Assembly: GCA_903921205.1 (NCBI GenBank)
Contig: CAIXPF010000122.1
Span: 1 to 46,109 of the forward strand
DNA length: 46,109 nucleotides
Origin: an uncultured Acidimicrobiia bacterium
GTDB taxonomy: Bacteria; Actinomycetota; Acidimicrobiia; Acidimicrobiales; CAIXPF01
Reading direction: 5' to 3'
Program-made: the position numbers and the translations under genes
Shown here: one piece after another, positions 20,350-28,774 of the stretch
How the letters are laid out: each line of letters starts with the position of its first letter
How positions within the stretch are numbered: position 1 is the first letter of the stretch
Notes under the pieces: generated by a model
The model's database searches: none
Seen by the model: only the letters and a program-made list of their open reading frames with translations
What the model was told of the DNA's origin: nothing

Positions 20350-21813
20350 ATGGGAGACATCAGAGGATTCCTGAAGGTCGGTCGGGAACTGCCGACCCGA
20401 CGCCCGGTGCCGGTACGGCTGCGCGACTGGAACGAGGTCTACGAGCCCTTCGACGAGGCCAAGCTGCAGGATCAGGCGTCACGTTGCATGAACTGCGGGA
20501 TCCCGTTCTGCAACAACGGCTGCCCGTTGGGCAACATCATCCCCGACTGGAACGACCTGGTCTACAAGGACCGCTGGCGCGAGGCCATCGAACGACTGCA
20601 CGCCACCAACAACTTCCCCGAGTTCACCGGGCGGCTGTGCCCGGCACCGTGCGAGGCAGCCTGTGTGCTCGGCATCAATGCCGATCCGGTCACCATCAAG
20701 CAGGTCGAGGTCACCATCATCGACCGGGCCTGGGACGAGGGTTGGGTCGTTCCGCTGCACCCGCCGGTCAAGACCGGCAAACGGGTGGCCGTGGTCGGCT
20801 CCGGCCCCGCCGGGCTCGCCGCGGCCCAGCAACTCACCCGGGCCGGTCACGACGTGGTGGTCTATGAGCGGGCCGACCGCGTCGGCGGCCTGCTGCGCTA
20901 CGGCATCCCGAACTTCAAGATGGAGAAGCGGTTCCTCGACCGCCGCCTCGAGCAGATGCGTGCGGAAGGCACCGCGTTCCGCGTCAACGCCAACGTCGGG
21001 GTCAATGTCGATCCGTCCGAGCTCGACGGCTATGACGCCGTGGTCCTCGCCGGCGGTGCCACCGCAGCACGGGACCTTCCGATCCCCGGTCGGCAGCTGA
21101 ACGGGATCCATCAGGCGATGGAGTACCTGCCTCAGGCCAACCGCCTCACCGAGGGCGACACCGTCGAGGGCCAGATCCGGGCCGACGGCAAGCGGGTGGT
21201 GGTGATCGGTGGCGGTGACACCGGCGCCGACTGCCTCGGTACCGCCCACCGTCAAGGCGCGGTCAGCGTGCACAGCTTCGAGATCATGCCGCAGCCGGGA
21301 CCGGCCCGCGACACCGTCGGCAACCCCTGGCCGACCTGGCCGAACATCTTCCGGACGGCCTCCGCCCACGAGGAGGGCGGTGAGCGCTGGTACGCGGTCA
21401 CCACCACCGAGTTCCGCGGCGACGCCGACGGCAACGTCACCGGTCTGCGTGGTCACCAGGTGGAGATGCAGCTGGTCGATGGTCGGCCCAGCTTCGTCGA
21501 GGTGCCCGGCACGGCGTTCGAGCTGGAGGCCGAGCTGGTGCTGCTGGCCCTCGGCTTCACCGGGCCCGAGCGCGGACCGATGCTCGAGCATCTCGGCGTC
21601 GAGCTCGACGCCCGGGGCAACGTGGCCCGCAACGACGGCTGGCGCACCAGCTCCGACAAGGTGTTCTGCTGCGGGGACATGGGCCGCGGCCAGAGCCTGA
21701 TCGTCTGGGCGATCGCCGAGGGCCGCTCCTGCGCCGCTGCGGTGGACCGCCAGCTCATGGGCGACACGCTGCTGCCCACCCCGGTCGATCCCACCACCGT
21801 CGCCCTCCGCTGA
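20350..21813 (+). CDS. gltD: Glutamate synthase (NADPH) small subunit
   Basis: 487 residues, 16 nt after gltB. N-terminal ferredoxin-like domain with two cysteine clusters (CMNCGIPFCNNGCPLG and RLCPAPCEAACVLG) for 4Fe-4S centres, FAD-binding VAVVGSGPAGLAAAQQL, NADPH-binding VVVIGGGDTGADC, and the C-terminal FCCGDMGRGQSLIVWAIAEGR that closes the FAD site. It takes electrons from NADPH via FAD and the Fe-S clusters to GltB. The gene order, spacing and length are typical. Confidence 0.98.
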   Translation: MGDIRGFLKVGRELPTRRPVPVRLRDWNEVYEPFDEAKLQDQASRCMNCGIPFCNNGCPLGNIIPDWNDLVYKDRWREAIERLHATNNFPEFTGRLCPAPCEAACVLGINADPVTIKQVEVTIIDRAWDEGWVVPLHPPVKTGKRVAVVGSGPAGLAAAQQLTRAGHDVVVYERADRVGGLLRYGIPNFKMEKRFLDRRLEQMRAEGTAFRVNANVGVNVDPSELDGYDAVVLAGGATAARDLPIPGRQLNGIHQAMEYLPQANRLTEGDTVEGQIRADGKRVVVIGGGDTGADCLGTAHRQGAVSVHSFEIMPQPGPARDTVGNPWPTWPNIFRTASAHEEGGERWYAVTTTEFRGDADGNVTGLRGHQVEMQLVDGRPSFVEVPGTAFELEAELVLLALGFTGPERGPMLEHLGVELDARGNVARNDGWRTSSDKVFCCGDMGRGQSLIVWAIAEGRSCAAAVDRQLMGDTLLPTPVDPTTVALR

Positions 21814-21952
21814 CGGTCCCTGCGGGCGTCGGTCGCCATCAACCGCCGCCCCGGCATCTCCCTCGCGCCGGCCGGCGGGGTGGGGGGTGGCGTCGAACGG
21901 CTTCGGCCGCGGCGGGTTGGACGGTGTCCGTGGCAACGGCCGGTTCGTCCCC

Positions 21953-21958
21953 TAGCGT
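21953..21958 (+). promoter_or_regulatory. Candidate -10 box of the conservon
   Basis: TAGCGT fits TANNNT and would give the cvn operon a leader of about 110 nt that includes the stem-loop at 22009-22040. No strong -35 is visible. Confidence 0.35.
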
Positions 21959-22008
21959 GGGGAGCGTACGTCACGGTTCGGCCTCCGCAGAGGTGGGCAG
22001 TGACGAGT

Positions 22009-22040
22009 GGTCGTAGCCCGTCCTCGCACGGGCCACGACC
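22009..22040 (+). promoter_or_regulatory. Stem-loop in the cvnA leader
   Basis: Arms GGTCGTAGCCCGT and ACGGGCCACGACC (12 of 13 paired) with a 6-base loop, ending 33 nt before the cvnA ATG. No U-run follows, so it may be a protein-binding site or a leader structure rather than a terminator of gltD; the latter remains possible. Confidence 0.5.
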
Positions 22041-22073
22041 GTTCCTGATCACGACCGGGAGGCGTTGCGCCCG

Positions 22074-24392
22074 ATGCTTGCCAAGTTGACCGTCGCCTCC
22101 AGGCTGGCGACGATGCTCGTGGTGCCGCTGGCGACGGTCATCGCTCTCGCGGCGCTCGGTGCGTCCGGATCAGCCGTGGCGCCCTGGGTCTTCGTGCTGG
22201 TCGGCATCGCCGGAATCGCCGGCTCTCTGCTGGTGACCGTCGCGGTCAGCCGCACGCTGGTGCGCCCGCTGCGGGAGCTGGCCACCGCAGCGGAGGACAT
22301 CGCGGAACACCACCTGCCCGCCGCGGTGGCCTGGCTGCAGGCCGGCCGTGAGGAGTGGGCGGCGCCGATCGGCGAGCTCGACGTCGGTGCCGGTGGTGAG
22401 CTCGGGCGTCTGGCCGCAGCCTTCGACCGGGTCAAGCAGGTGTCCGTCAGCACCGCCCAACAACAGGGAGCCCTGGTTCGCAGGGGCATCAGCGACCTGT
22501 TCGTGAACCTCACCCGGCGCAACCAGGAGCTGCTCACCCGCCAGATCGAGTACATCGACCGCCTCGAGGCCGACGAGGCGGATCCGGACCGTCTGGAAGG
22601 GCTGTTCCGCCTCGACCATCTCGCCACCCGCATGCGGCGCAACACCGAAAGCCTCCTCGTGCTCGCCGGCGCCGAGCCTGCGCGGCGCAGCGGCCGGCCC
22701 GTCGAACTCGGCGAAGTCGTGCGAATGGCGGTCAGCGAGGTGGCGGAATACCCCCGGATCCGTCTCGCCGCGCTCGATGACGTCATGGTCAGCTCAGCAG
22801 CAGCGGTGGACACCGCCCACCTCCTCGCCGAACTGCTCGAGAACGCCGCGCTCTACTCGCCGCCCGATCGCGGCGTCGAGGTGTCCGGCACCGTCGGCGA
22901 ACAGGGCGGCTATCTCGTCACGGTGAGCGACGAAGGCCTCGGCTTCGCACCCGACGCCCTGGCCCGGGCCAACGCCGTGCTCGAGAACCCGCCGCTGATC
23001 GGACTCGACCTCGGACCCTCTCTCGGCTTCGTCGTGGTGGGCCGCGTCGCCCAGCGCCACGGCATCACCGTGCGGCTGTCTCCCGGTGCGCACGGCGGAA
23101 CGACGGCAACCGTGACGCTGCCGGCAGGTGTTGCTGCACGCATGACCAGGGCCGATGACGCGCCACCCGCCGTGCCGATCGCGCCGACACCTCCCGTCGC
23201 CCCACCCGCCCTCATCACGACACCTGCCGCACCCAGCCCGGTGCAGCCTCCGGCCCCGGTGCCCGCCTCCGCCCCTGCGGTCGAGCCCGTCCCGGTCGGC
23301 GAGGCCGCTTCGGTTGTCCCGACCAGCGAGACCGACGACGGGTCCGACCCCGACGCCGTGCACGGACAGGCGATGCCTCCGGTGCGGTCGCTGTCCATCG
23401 GGCGGGTGCCGCCGCTCCCGCCGGTAGGCACCACAGGGACCGGACTGGCCGTGGACACCCCCGCACCGGTGACCGATGAGCTCGGCGTGTTCACCCACGA
23501 GACCGCTACCGACGGGTACCAGCCGCACCACGACGAGGTGGCGCTGGCCCAGCAGTTCGCCCATGCCGAGGATTCCACCCGAGCGGCCGGTTTCGGCCTG
23601 GCCGCGGAGTTCGAGCTGGTCGAGGAGTTCGAGCTGCTCGAGGACACAGACGGCTCCGGCACGCCGGCGACCCCGCTCACCCCGGAAGAAACCGCTGCCC
23701 GGCTCGGGTCGCTGTTCAGCACCGCCTCCATGGTGGCGGCCATGCCCCCGGTTCATCCCGCCCCGCCGCCGGCCGTCCCCGAGCCCGGCCCCCCAACGGA
23801 ACTCGGGAGCGACCTGGGTCCGGTCGCACCGGTGACCTCGATCGTCGACGCAGCCAGCCGGTTCGCCGGCCCGTCGATCGCCGAGCGGGCCGGCAACGAG
23901 CACGACGACGAGGGCATCGTTGCGGGCGCGACCCCGCTGCCGTCCCGTCGTCCGAGCGCAGGCCTGATCAGCCGGCCGCTGGCGTCGGTCTCCACCGATG
24001 GCCCGGCGGGCAGGACGTCGCCCGACGAGGGCTCGGCTGATGACGCCCCGCGCTCGCCACGTCAACAGCTGCGCGAACTGAGCCGCTCCAGCGAGGTCAC
24101 GACGAGTCCCCGGGTGGTCGCCAGCCAACGCTCGCCCGAGGAAGTCCGGCGGATGCTGTCGCGCTATCGAAGCGGCCTCGAGCAGGGCCGTACTGCGGCA
24201 TTCACGCCTCCGGGGACCCCGACGACGACGTCCGAGGCGCCGCCGGTGCGCGAGCCCGGCCTCCCGCTCCGCGCTGCACCGCCGCCACCTCCGCCATCCG
24301 CGCCACCCGCGCCACTCGATCCGGCCGGCGCCGAGCCGCGTCCCGGGGCCGAACACGGGCACACCGGGGAGGACGGGACATGGCCGCGCTGA
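22074..24392 (+). CDS. cvnA: Conservon sensor histidine kinase
   Basis: 772 residues. Two N-terminal helices (about 12-29 and 37-58) are joined by only about seven residues, then a HAMP domain (about 59-125). A helical dimerisation domain carries the proposed phospho-acceptor H182 in LDHLATRMRRN, and the ATPase domain has the N box ELLENA (N257) and a G box DEGLG (286-290). From about 345 to the end is a long Pro/Ala-rich disordered tail, ending with PEEVRRMLSRYRSGLEQGR, a motif typical of conservon kinases. Unlike most relatives it has no large extracytoplasmic sensor domain. ATG 22074 has GGAGG 11 nt upstream; a TTG at 22065 is possible. No response regulator follows, as expected of conservons. 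Confidence 0.93.
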   Translation: MLAKLTVASRLATMLVVPLATVIALAALGASGSAVAPWVFVLVGIAGIAGSLLVTVAVSRTLVRPLRELATAAEDIAEHHLPAAVAWLQAGREEWAAPIGELDVGAGGELGRLAAAFDRVKQVSVSTAQQQGALVRRGISDLFVNLTRRNQELLTRQIEYIDRLEADEADPDRLEGLFRLDHLATRMRRNTESLLVLAGAEPARRSGRPVELGEVVRMAVSEVAEYPRIRLAALDDVMVSSAAAVDTAHLLAELLENAALYSPPDRGVEVSGTVGEQGGYLVTVSDEGLGFAPDALARANAVLENPPLIGLDLGPSLGFVVVGRVAQRHGITVRLSPGAHGGTTATVTLPAGVAARMTRADDAPPAVPIAPTPPVAPPALITTPAAPSPVQPPAPVPASAPAVEPVPVGEAASVVPTSETDDGSDPDAVHGQAMPPVRSLSIGRVPPLPPVGTTGTGLAVDTPAPVTDELGVFTHETATDGYQPHHDEVALAQQFAHAEDSTRAAGFGLAAEFELVEEFELLEDTDGSGTPATPLTPEETAARLGSLFSTASMVAAMPPVHPAPPPAVPEPGPPTELGSDLGPVAPVTSIVDAASRFAGPSIAERAGNEHDDEGIVAGATPLPSRRPSAGLISRPLASVSTDGPAGRTSPDEGSADDAPRSPRQQLRELSRSSEVTTSPRVVASQRSPEEVRRMLSRYRSGLEQGRTAAFTPPGTPTTTSEAPPVREPGLPLRAAPPPPPPSAPPAPLDPAGAEPRPGAEHGHTGEDGTWPR

Positions 24393-24802
24393 GTCCGCGT
24401 GCCGATGCGGTCTACCGGCTGCTCGACGGTTTCGTCGGTGGCGTGCCCGGCATCACCGAGAGCGTCGTGGTGTCCTCCGACGGTTTGCCGATGGCGAGCT
24501 CACGCGGCCTCGACCGTGACGCCGCCGACCGGTTCGCCGCGGTCGCATCGGGCCTGATCGGCCTCGCCTACGGTGCAGCCGGCCGCTTCGGAGGTGGAGC
24601 CGTGCGCGAGGTCGTCATCGAGATGGAGCACGCGTTCATCTTCGTGACCGGCATCTCGGACGGTTGCTGCCTCGCCGTGGTCGCGGTGTCGAACTGCGAC
24701 GTGGGGCTGGTGGGCTACGAGATGGCCGTGCTCGTCGAACGCCTCGGCCCGGCGCTGACGCCGGACGTACGCGAGGAGTTGCGCACGGGGGTGGTCCGAT
24801 GA
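24380..24802 (+). CDS. cvnB: Conservon roadblock/LC7 protein
   Basis: 140 residues, overlapping cvnA by 13 nt, with a GGGGAGGA site before its ATG. The roadblock/LC7 pattern is present: a start helix (ADAVYRLLDGFV), the ESVVVSSDGLPMASS beta-hairpin, AADRFAAVASGLIGLAYGAA helix, and the VVIEMEHAFIFVTGISDGCCLAVVA strands. Roadblock proteins are regulators of small GTPases (MglB-like GAPs); in the conservon it forms the membrane-associated complex with CvnC and CvnD. Confidence 0.94.
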   Translation: MAALSPRADAVYRLLDGFVGGVPGITESVVVSSDGLPMASSRGLDRDAADRFAAVASGLIGLAYGAAGRFGGGAVREVVIEMEHAFIFVTGISDGCCLAVVAVSNCDVGLVGYEMAVLVERLGPALTPDVREELRTGVVR

Positions 24803-25197
24803 CCGGCATCGGCAACGACCCGACCGGGCGCGAACCCCGTGACGCCGACGAGCTCGGCGGTCGGGTGCGTCCCTACACGATCACCGGCGGTCGCACCCGT
24901 GCCGCGGGCATCGACCTGCCGGTGGAGGCGCTGCTGCAACGTACCGAGCGGGGAGCGCAAGCGCTACCCGCAGCCCGGATGGAACGGCGTCGCATCCTCG
25001 AGCTGACGGTCGAACCGTTGTCGGTGGCCGAGGTCTCGGCCAGGGTCGGGGTCCATCTCGGCGTGGCGCGGGTACTCCTCGGCGATCTGGCTGCCGAGGA
25101 GCTCGTGGTCGTGCACCGACCGCCGAGCACCGAGGGGACCAACCAACTCGATCTGGCGCTGCTCGAACGGGTCCTCGACGGTCTGCGAGCGCTCTGA
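24799..25197 (+). CDS. cvnC: Conservon DUF742 protein
   Basis: 132 residues, starting with an ATGA overlap with cvnB. DUF742 features: VRPYTITGGRTRA near residues 23-35, a helix rich in Arg, then a winged-helix-like part (LTVEPLSVAEVSARVGVHLGVARVLLGDLAAEELVVVH). It contributes to the CvnA-D complex, possibly as an adaptor or DNA-binding-like module. The ATG used agrees with the overlap rule seen in the whole operon. Confidence 0.93.
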   Translation: MTGIGNDPTGREPRDADELGGRVRPYTITGGRTRAAGIDLPVEALLQRTERGAQALPAARMERRRILELTVEPLSVAEVSARVGVHLGVARVLLGDLAAEELVVVHRPPSTEGTNQLDLALLERVLDGLRAL

Positions 25198-25198
25198 G

Positions 25199-25768
25199 AT
25201 GGCCCCCGAGCCGGACGAGATCGTCCCGATCCCGGTCAAGATCATCGTCGCCGGGGGCTTCGGGGTCGGCAAGACCACCTTCGTCGGAACGGTGTCGGAG
25301 ATCCTGCCGCTCACCACCGAGGCGCCCTTGACCGAGATGTCCCGCGGCGTCGACGACGCCGGCCGTCGCACCGGCAAGACCGCCACCACGGTGGCCATGG
25401 ACTTCGGCCGGATCACCCTGGGCTCCGACCTGGTGCTGTACCTGTTCGGCACCCCCGGCCAGGCACGGTTCCAGTTCATGTGGGACGACCTGGTCCGAGG
25501 CGCCATCGGGGCGGTGGTCCTCATCGACACCGAACGGTTGGCCGATTCCTTCGATGCGGTCGACTACTTCGAGCGGCTCGGCATGCCCTTCGTCGTGGCC
25601 GTCAACACCTTCGACGGGATCCGCCGCCATCGGTTGGCCGATGTGCGTGAGGCCTTGGCGCTCGCCGACACCATCCCGCTCGGCTACTGCGACGCCCGCG
25701 ACCGCGTCTCGACCCGAGACACGCTGATCGGTCTGGTCCAGCACGCCCTGCTGCAGGCCACGGCCTGA
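25199..25768 (+). CDS. cvnD: Conservon small GTPase-like protein
   Basis: 189 residues, one base after cvnC stop. P-loop GGFGVGKTT (19-27), switch-like TTVAMDFGR (about 63-71), a G3 variant LFGTPGQ (82-88) instead of DTAGQ, and a G4 variant NTFD (136-139) in place of NKxD. This is the diverged CvnD pattern, a Ras/Rab-like GTPase relayed by the roadblock partner. It should act at the inner membrane face as a switch; the downstream target is not encoded nearby. Confidence 0.94.
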   Translation: MAPEPDEIVPIPVKIIVAGGFGVGKTTFVGTVSEILPLTTEAPLTEMSRGVDDAGRRTGKTATTVAMDFGRITLGSDLVLYLFGTPGQARFQFMWDDLVRGAIGAVVLIDTERLADSFDAVDYFERLGMPFVVAVNTFDGIRRHRLADVREALALADTIPLGYCDARDRVSTRDTLIGLVQHALLQATA

Positions 25769-25802
25769 CAGGCCGGATCGGCGCCGTCCGGGGCCGACGG
25801 CC

Positions 25803-25808
25803 TAGGGT
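25803..25808 (+). promoter_or_regulatory. Leaderless -10 box for the SDR gene
   Basis: TAGGGT ends 6 nt before ATG 25815; no Shine-Dalgarno. It separates this gene from the conservon transcript although the gap is only 46 nt. Confidence 0.6.
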
Positions 25809-25814
25809 CGGCCC

Positions 25815-26609
25815 ATGACCCGCCTCTCCAAGCTGTCCCGTTCGCTCGCCGGTCGCACCGCCATCGTGACCGGGGCCGGTTCCGGCATGGGCCGCGCCAC
25901 GGCCCACCTCCTCGGCGACGAGGGCGCCAAGGTTGCCGTCGTCGACGTGAACGCCGACACGGTTGCCCAGGTGACCGCCGAGCTGACCGGCGCCGGCTAC
26001 GACGCCCGGGGCTACGTGACCGACCTGTCCGACGCCGCCCAGATCGAGGCGTTGGTCCCGAAGGTACGGGCCGAGCTCGGGCCCATCGACATCATCGTGA
26101 ACAATGCGGGCGTGAGCGTGCCGACCCGGCTGACCGATACCGGCTGGGAGGACGCGTGGGCGTTCACCTTCGAGGTCAACCTGACCGCCCAGGCTCGGCT
26201 CATCCGTGCCTGCCACGACGACCTGGTCCGGCCAGAGCTCGCCGCCGCCGGTGGGGGCCGCATCGTCAACATCGCGTCCACCGAAGGCCTCGGGGCCACC
26301 AAGTTCATGAGCCCCTACACCGCGTCGAAGACGGCGGTGATCGGCCTCACCCGGTCGCTGGCACTCGAGTACGGCGACACCGGGGTCACCGTCAACTGCA
26401 TCTGTCCCGGTCCCATTCGTACCGGTATGACCGCCGAGATCGCCGATGACGACAAGGCCAAGTTCGCCCGGCGCCGGGTCCCGAAGCGCCGCTACGGCGA
26501 CCCTGAGGAGGTGGCCCAGATCACCGTGTCGCTGCTGCTGCCCGCCAGCTCGTACCTCAACGGTGCGGTGATCCCCGTCGACGGTGGGATGACGGCCCAG
26601 AACACCTGA
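25815..26609 (+). CDS. Short-chain dehydrogenase/reductase (classical SDR)
   Basis: 264 residues. Cofactor motif TGAGSGMG (19-26), NNAG (96-99), catalytic Ser155, Tyr168 and Lys172 (YTASK), and the PG motif CPGPIRTGM. An Asp at the end of the second strand (VVDVNAD) favours NAD over NADP. It oxidises or reduces a hydroxyl/keto group on an unknown substrate. It is transcribed with its own leaderless promoter and ended by a hairpin, so it is probably monocistronic. Specific substrate cannot be assigned. Confidence 0.93.
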   Translation: MTRLSKLSRSLAGRTAIVTGAGSGMGRATAHLLGDEGAKVAVVDVNADTVAQVTAELTGAGYDARGYVTDLSDAAQIEALVPKVRAELGPIDIIVNNAGVSVPTRLTDTGWEDAWAFTFEVNLTAQARLIRACHDDLVRPELAAAGGGRIVNIASTEGLGATKFMSPYTASKTAVIGLTRSLALEYGDTGVTVNCICPGPIRTGMTAEIADDDKAKFARRRVPKRRYGDPEEVAQITVSLLLPASSYLNGAVIPVDGGMTAQNT

Positions 26610-26626
26610 CCGGCGCGACGCGCCGG
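26610..26626. terminator. Short GC hairpin after the SDR gene
   Basis: CCGGCGC and GCGCCGG arms (7 perfect pairs) with a 3-base loop begin directly after the SDR stop codon. No T-run. Confidence 0.5.
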
Positions 26627-26660
26627 GCGGGCCGATCGAGAGCACGGCCGGCGTCACCGT

Positions 26661-26666
26661 TACACT
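26661..26666 (+). promoter_or_regulatory. Leaderless -10 box for the epimerase
   Basis: TACACT ends 7 nt before GTG 26674; no Shine-Dalgarno. It agrees with the GTG chosen as start. Confidence 0.6.
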
Positions 26667-26673
26667 TCGCCGG

Positions 26674-27630
26674 GTGAAAAATGCACTGGTGTGCGGAGCC
26701 GGCGGATTCATCGGGGCGCACCTCGTGCGACGGCTCGTCGCCGACGGCTACCGGGTACGGGGGGCGGACCTCGCAGTACCCGAGTTCGCCCCCAGCGCAG
26801 CGCACGACTTCGTCATCGCCGACCTACGCGACCGCGACGAGTGCGCTCGGGTGCTCGCCGATGGCGTGGACGAGGTCTACCAGCTCGCCGCCGACATGGG
26901 CGGCATGGGCTTCATCCATGCTGCCGAATGCGAGATCATGCGTAACAACGTGCTGATCAACGTCAACATGATCGACGCCGCCGCTGCGGCGGGAGTCGGC
27001 CGGTACTTCTACAGCTCGTCGGTGTGCGTGTACCGGGACATGGCCATCGGCGAGTCCGAGATGACCGAGGAGGGGGCCTACCCGGCGTCGCCGGACAACG
27101 AGTACGGCTGGGAGAAGCTCTACTCGGAGCGGGTCGTGTCGGCCTACGGCCGTCGCCACGGCATCGCCACTCGGATCGCCCGCTTCCAGAACACCTACGG
27201 CCCGGAGGGCACCTGGACCGGAGGCAGGGAGAAGGCACCGGCGGCGATCTGCCGCAAGGTGGCCGAGGCCGACGCCGGCGACGAGATCGAGGTGTGGGGC
27301 GACGGTTCCGCCGTGCGCTCCTACACCTACGTCGATGATCTCGTCGACGGCATCGTGAGGTTGACCGCTTCCGATCGTGACCAGCCCACCAACATCGGCA
27401 ACCCCGAGTACGTGTCGGTGGACGAACTGGTGGCAACCGTGGCCGCCGTCGCCGGGAAATCCGTCAGGGTCCGCAACGTCGACGGCCCCGTCGGGGTGCG
27501 ATCACGGAACTTCTCCCATGCGGCCATCGAGGGCCTCGGTTTCCGGGCGAGCGTTCCCCTGCGGCTCGGCATCGAGCGCACCTACCCATGGGTCGCCGCC
27601 CAGGTGGAGGCGGCCCGGGACGCTCGGTGA
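26674..27630 (+). CDS. GDP-mannose 3,5-epimerase-like NAD-dependent epimerase
   Basis: 318 residues of the extended SDR type. Nucleotide motif GAGGFIGAHL (8-17), then ADMGGMGFI (73-81), Cys118 in SSSVCVY, Tyr144/Lys148 (YGWEK), and Lys187 in GTWTGGREKAPAAICRK. Known plant GDP-mannose 3,5-epimerase uses an equivalent Cys, Tyr/Lys and second Lys, and shares these same blocks, including a final GPVGVRSRN-like motif (271-279). The full catalytic set is kept, so conversion of GDP-mannose to GDP-L-galactose and/or GDP-L-gulose is a strong prediction. Other NDP-sugar epimerases lack the GGREKAPAA block. The neighbours do not include an obvious polysaccharide cluster. Confidence 0.9.
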   Translation: MKNALVCGAGGFIGAHLVRRLVADGYRVRGADLAVPEFAPSAAHDFVIADLRDRDECARVLADGVDEVYQLAADMGGMGFIHAAECEIMRNNVLINVNMIDAAAAAGVGRYFYSSSVCVYRDMAIGESEMTEEGAYPASPDNEYGWEKLYSERVVSAYGRRHGIATRIARFQNTYGPEGTWTGGREKAPAAICRKVAEADAGDEIEVWGDGSAVRSYTYVDDLVDGIVRLTASDRDQPTNIGNPEYVSVDELVATVAAVAGKSVRVRNVDGPVGVRSRNFSHAAIEGLGFRASVPLRLGIERTYPWVAAQVEAARDAR

Positions 27631-27642
27631 CGGGCCGGCTGG

Positions 27643-28644
27643 TCATCCGACGTCGACCACCAGCTTGCCGGTCGTCCCACGGTTGATGATCGCCATCAGC
27701 CGGTCCGGTACATCCTCGAAGGCCACGCGTTGGGACACCAGCGGGGCGATCAGCCCGCGTGCATGCAGGTCCATGAGCTCGTCGTGCCAACGATCGACGG
27801 CTTCGGGCTCGTAGCGCCGGTAGTTGCCCCAGTGCACACCGAGCACGCTGTAGTTCTTGACCAGCACGTGGTTGGTGGCCGACTGGGCGATGCGGCCGCC
27901 GGTGAAGCCGATGATGAGGATCCGGCCCTCCCAGGCGATGCACTTGGTCGAACGGTCGAAGATGTCGCCACCGACCGGGTCGTAGATGACATCGGCACCG
28001 CGACCACCGGTGACCTCGTTGACCACGGCGACGAAGTCCTCGGCCTGGTAATCGATCGCCACATCGGCACCGAGGGCACGGCACACCTCGACCTTTGCCG
28101 GGCCGCCAGCGGTGGCGATGACCGTCGCCCCGAGCGCCTTGCCCATCTGGATCGCCGCTGAGCCGACCCCGCCCGCACCGGCGTGCACCAGCAGCGTCTC
28201 GCCCGGCTGCAGGTTCGCCCGGCGGGTCAGCGCCGACCAACCGGTCTGGTAGATCACGATGAGCGCAGCAGCGGCGGCGTCGTCGAGGCTGTCCGGAACC
28301 GGGTGCACGTTGGCCATCGGCGCCACGGTCACCTCGGCGAGACCACCGCGGCCGGACGCCAGGGTCGGCTGGGCGGCCACGCGTTGGCCGATGCGCAGCC
28401 CCCGCGCCTCGGCACCGGGCCCGAGCGAGCGCACGGTGCCGGACACCTCGAGGCCGGGGGTGAACGGCAGGGGCGGCCGTTCCTGATAGGCGCCCCGGCA
28501 CAGCAACGCGTCGGGGAAGTTCAGCGCACAGGCGGCCACGTCGATGCCGATCTCACCGGGTCCCGGCTCGGGCACGCTCACCCCGGATTCGAGGCGGAGC
28601 ACGTCGAGCGGCTCACCGAGTTCCTGTACCTGCCATGCGCGCAT
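27643..28644 (-). CDS. MDR family NADPH:quinone oxidoreductase-like protein
   Basis: 333 residues. GroES-like N-terminal half (CALNFPDALLCRGAYQ, TPGLEVSGTVRSLG) and a Rossmann half with HAGAGGVGSAAIQMGKALGA, then ADVIYDPVGGDIF. It lacks the structural and catalytic zinc cysteines of alcohol dehydrogenases, as usual for quinone oxidoreductases/2-enoyl reductases. Start ATG 28644 has a GGAAGGAC site; the longer frame to 28695 is not needed. Substrate unknown: quinone, acryloyl-CoA or an enone. It ends the minus-strand group that starts with the MaoC-like gene, but a terminator-like structure lies upstream, so it may be separate. Confidence 0.92.
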   Translation of the reverse strand: MRAWQVQELGEPLDVLRLESGVSVPEPGPGEIGIDVAACALNFPDALLCRGAYQERPPLPFTPGLEVSGTVRSLGPGAEARGLRIGQRVAAQPTLASGRGGLAEVTVAPMANVHPVPDSLDDAAAAALIVIYQTGWSALTRRANLQPGETLLVHAGAGGVGSAAIQMGKALGATVIATAGGPAKVEVCRALGADVAIDYQAEDFVAVVNEVTGGRGADVIYDPVGGDIFDRSTKCIAWEGRILIIGFTGGRIAQSATNHVLVKNYSVLGVHWGNYRRYEPEAVDRWHDELMDLHARGLIAPLVSQRVAFEDVPDRLMAIINRGTTGKLVVDVG

Positions 28645-28774
28645 CTGCCCAGTCCTTCCGGGGGTTGCTGCGGGCCGGGACGCGTGCACGGGCAACCGCA
28701 GCCCGACGGCGTCGCCGGCCCGACCGCCCTGCCGTGTCGCGTCCGGCCCGGGATCGTCGCGGCATGTTAGGCGT

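Noticed and set aside
25761-25775. CGGCCT/AGGCCG hairpin at the cvnD stop as terminator
   Set aside because: Only six pairs with a three-base loop and most of it inside the coding sequence; too weak to call in this base composition.
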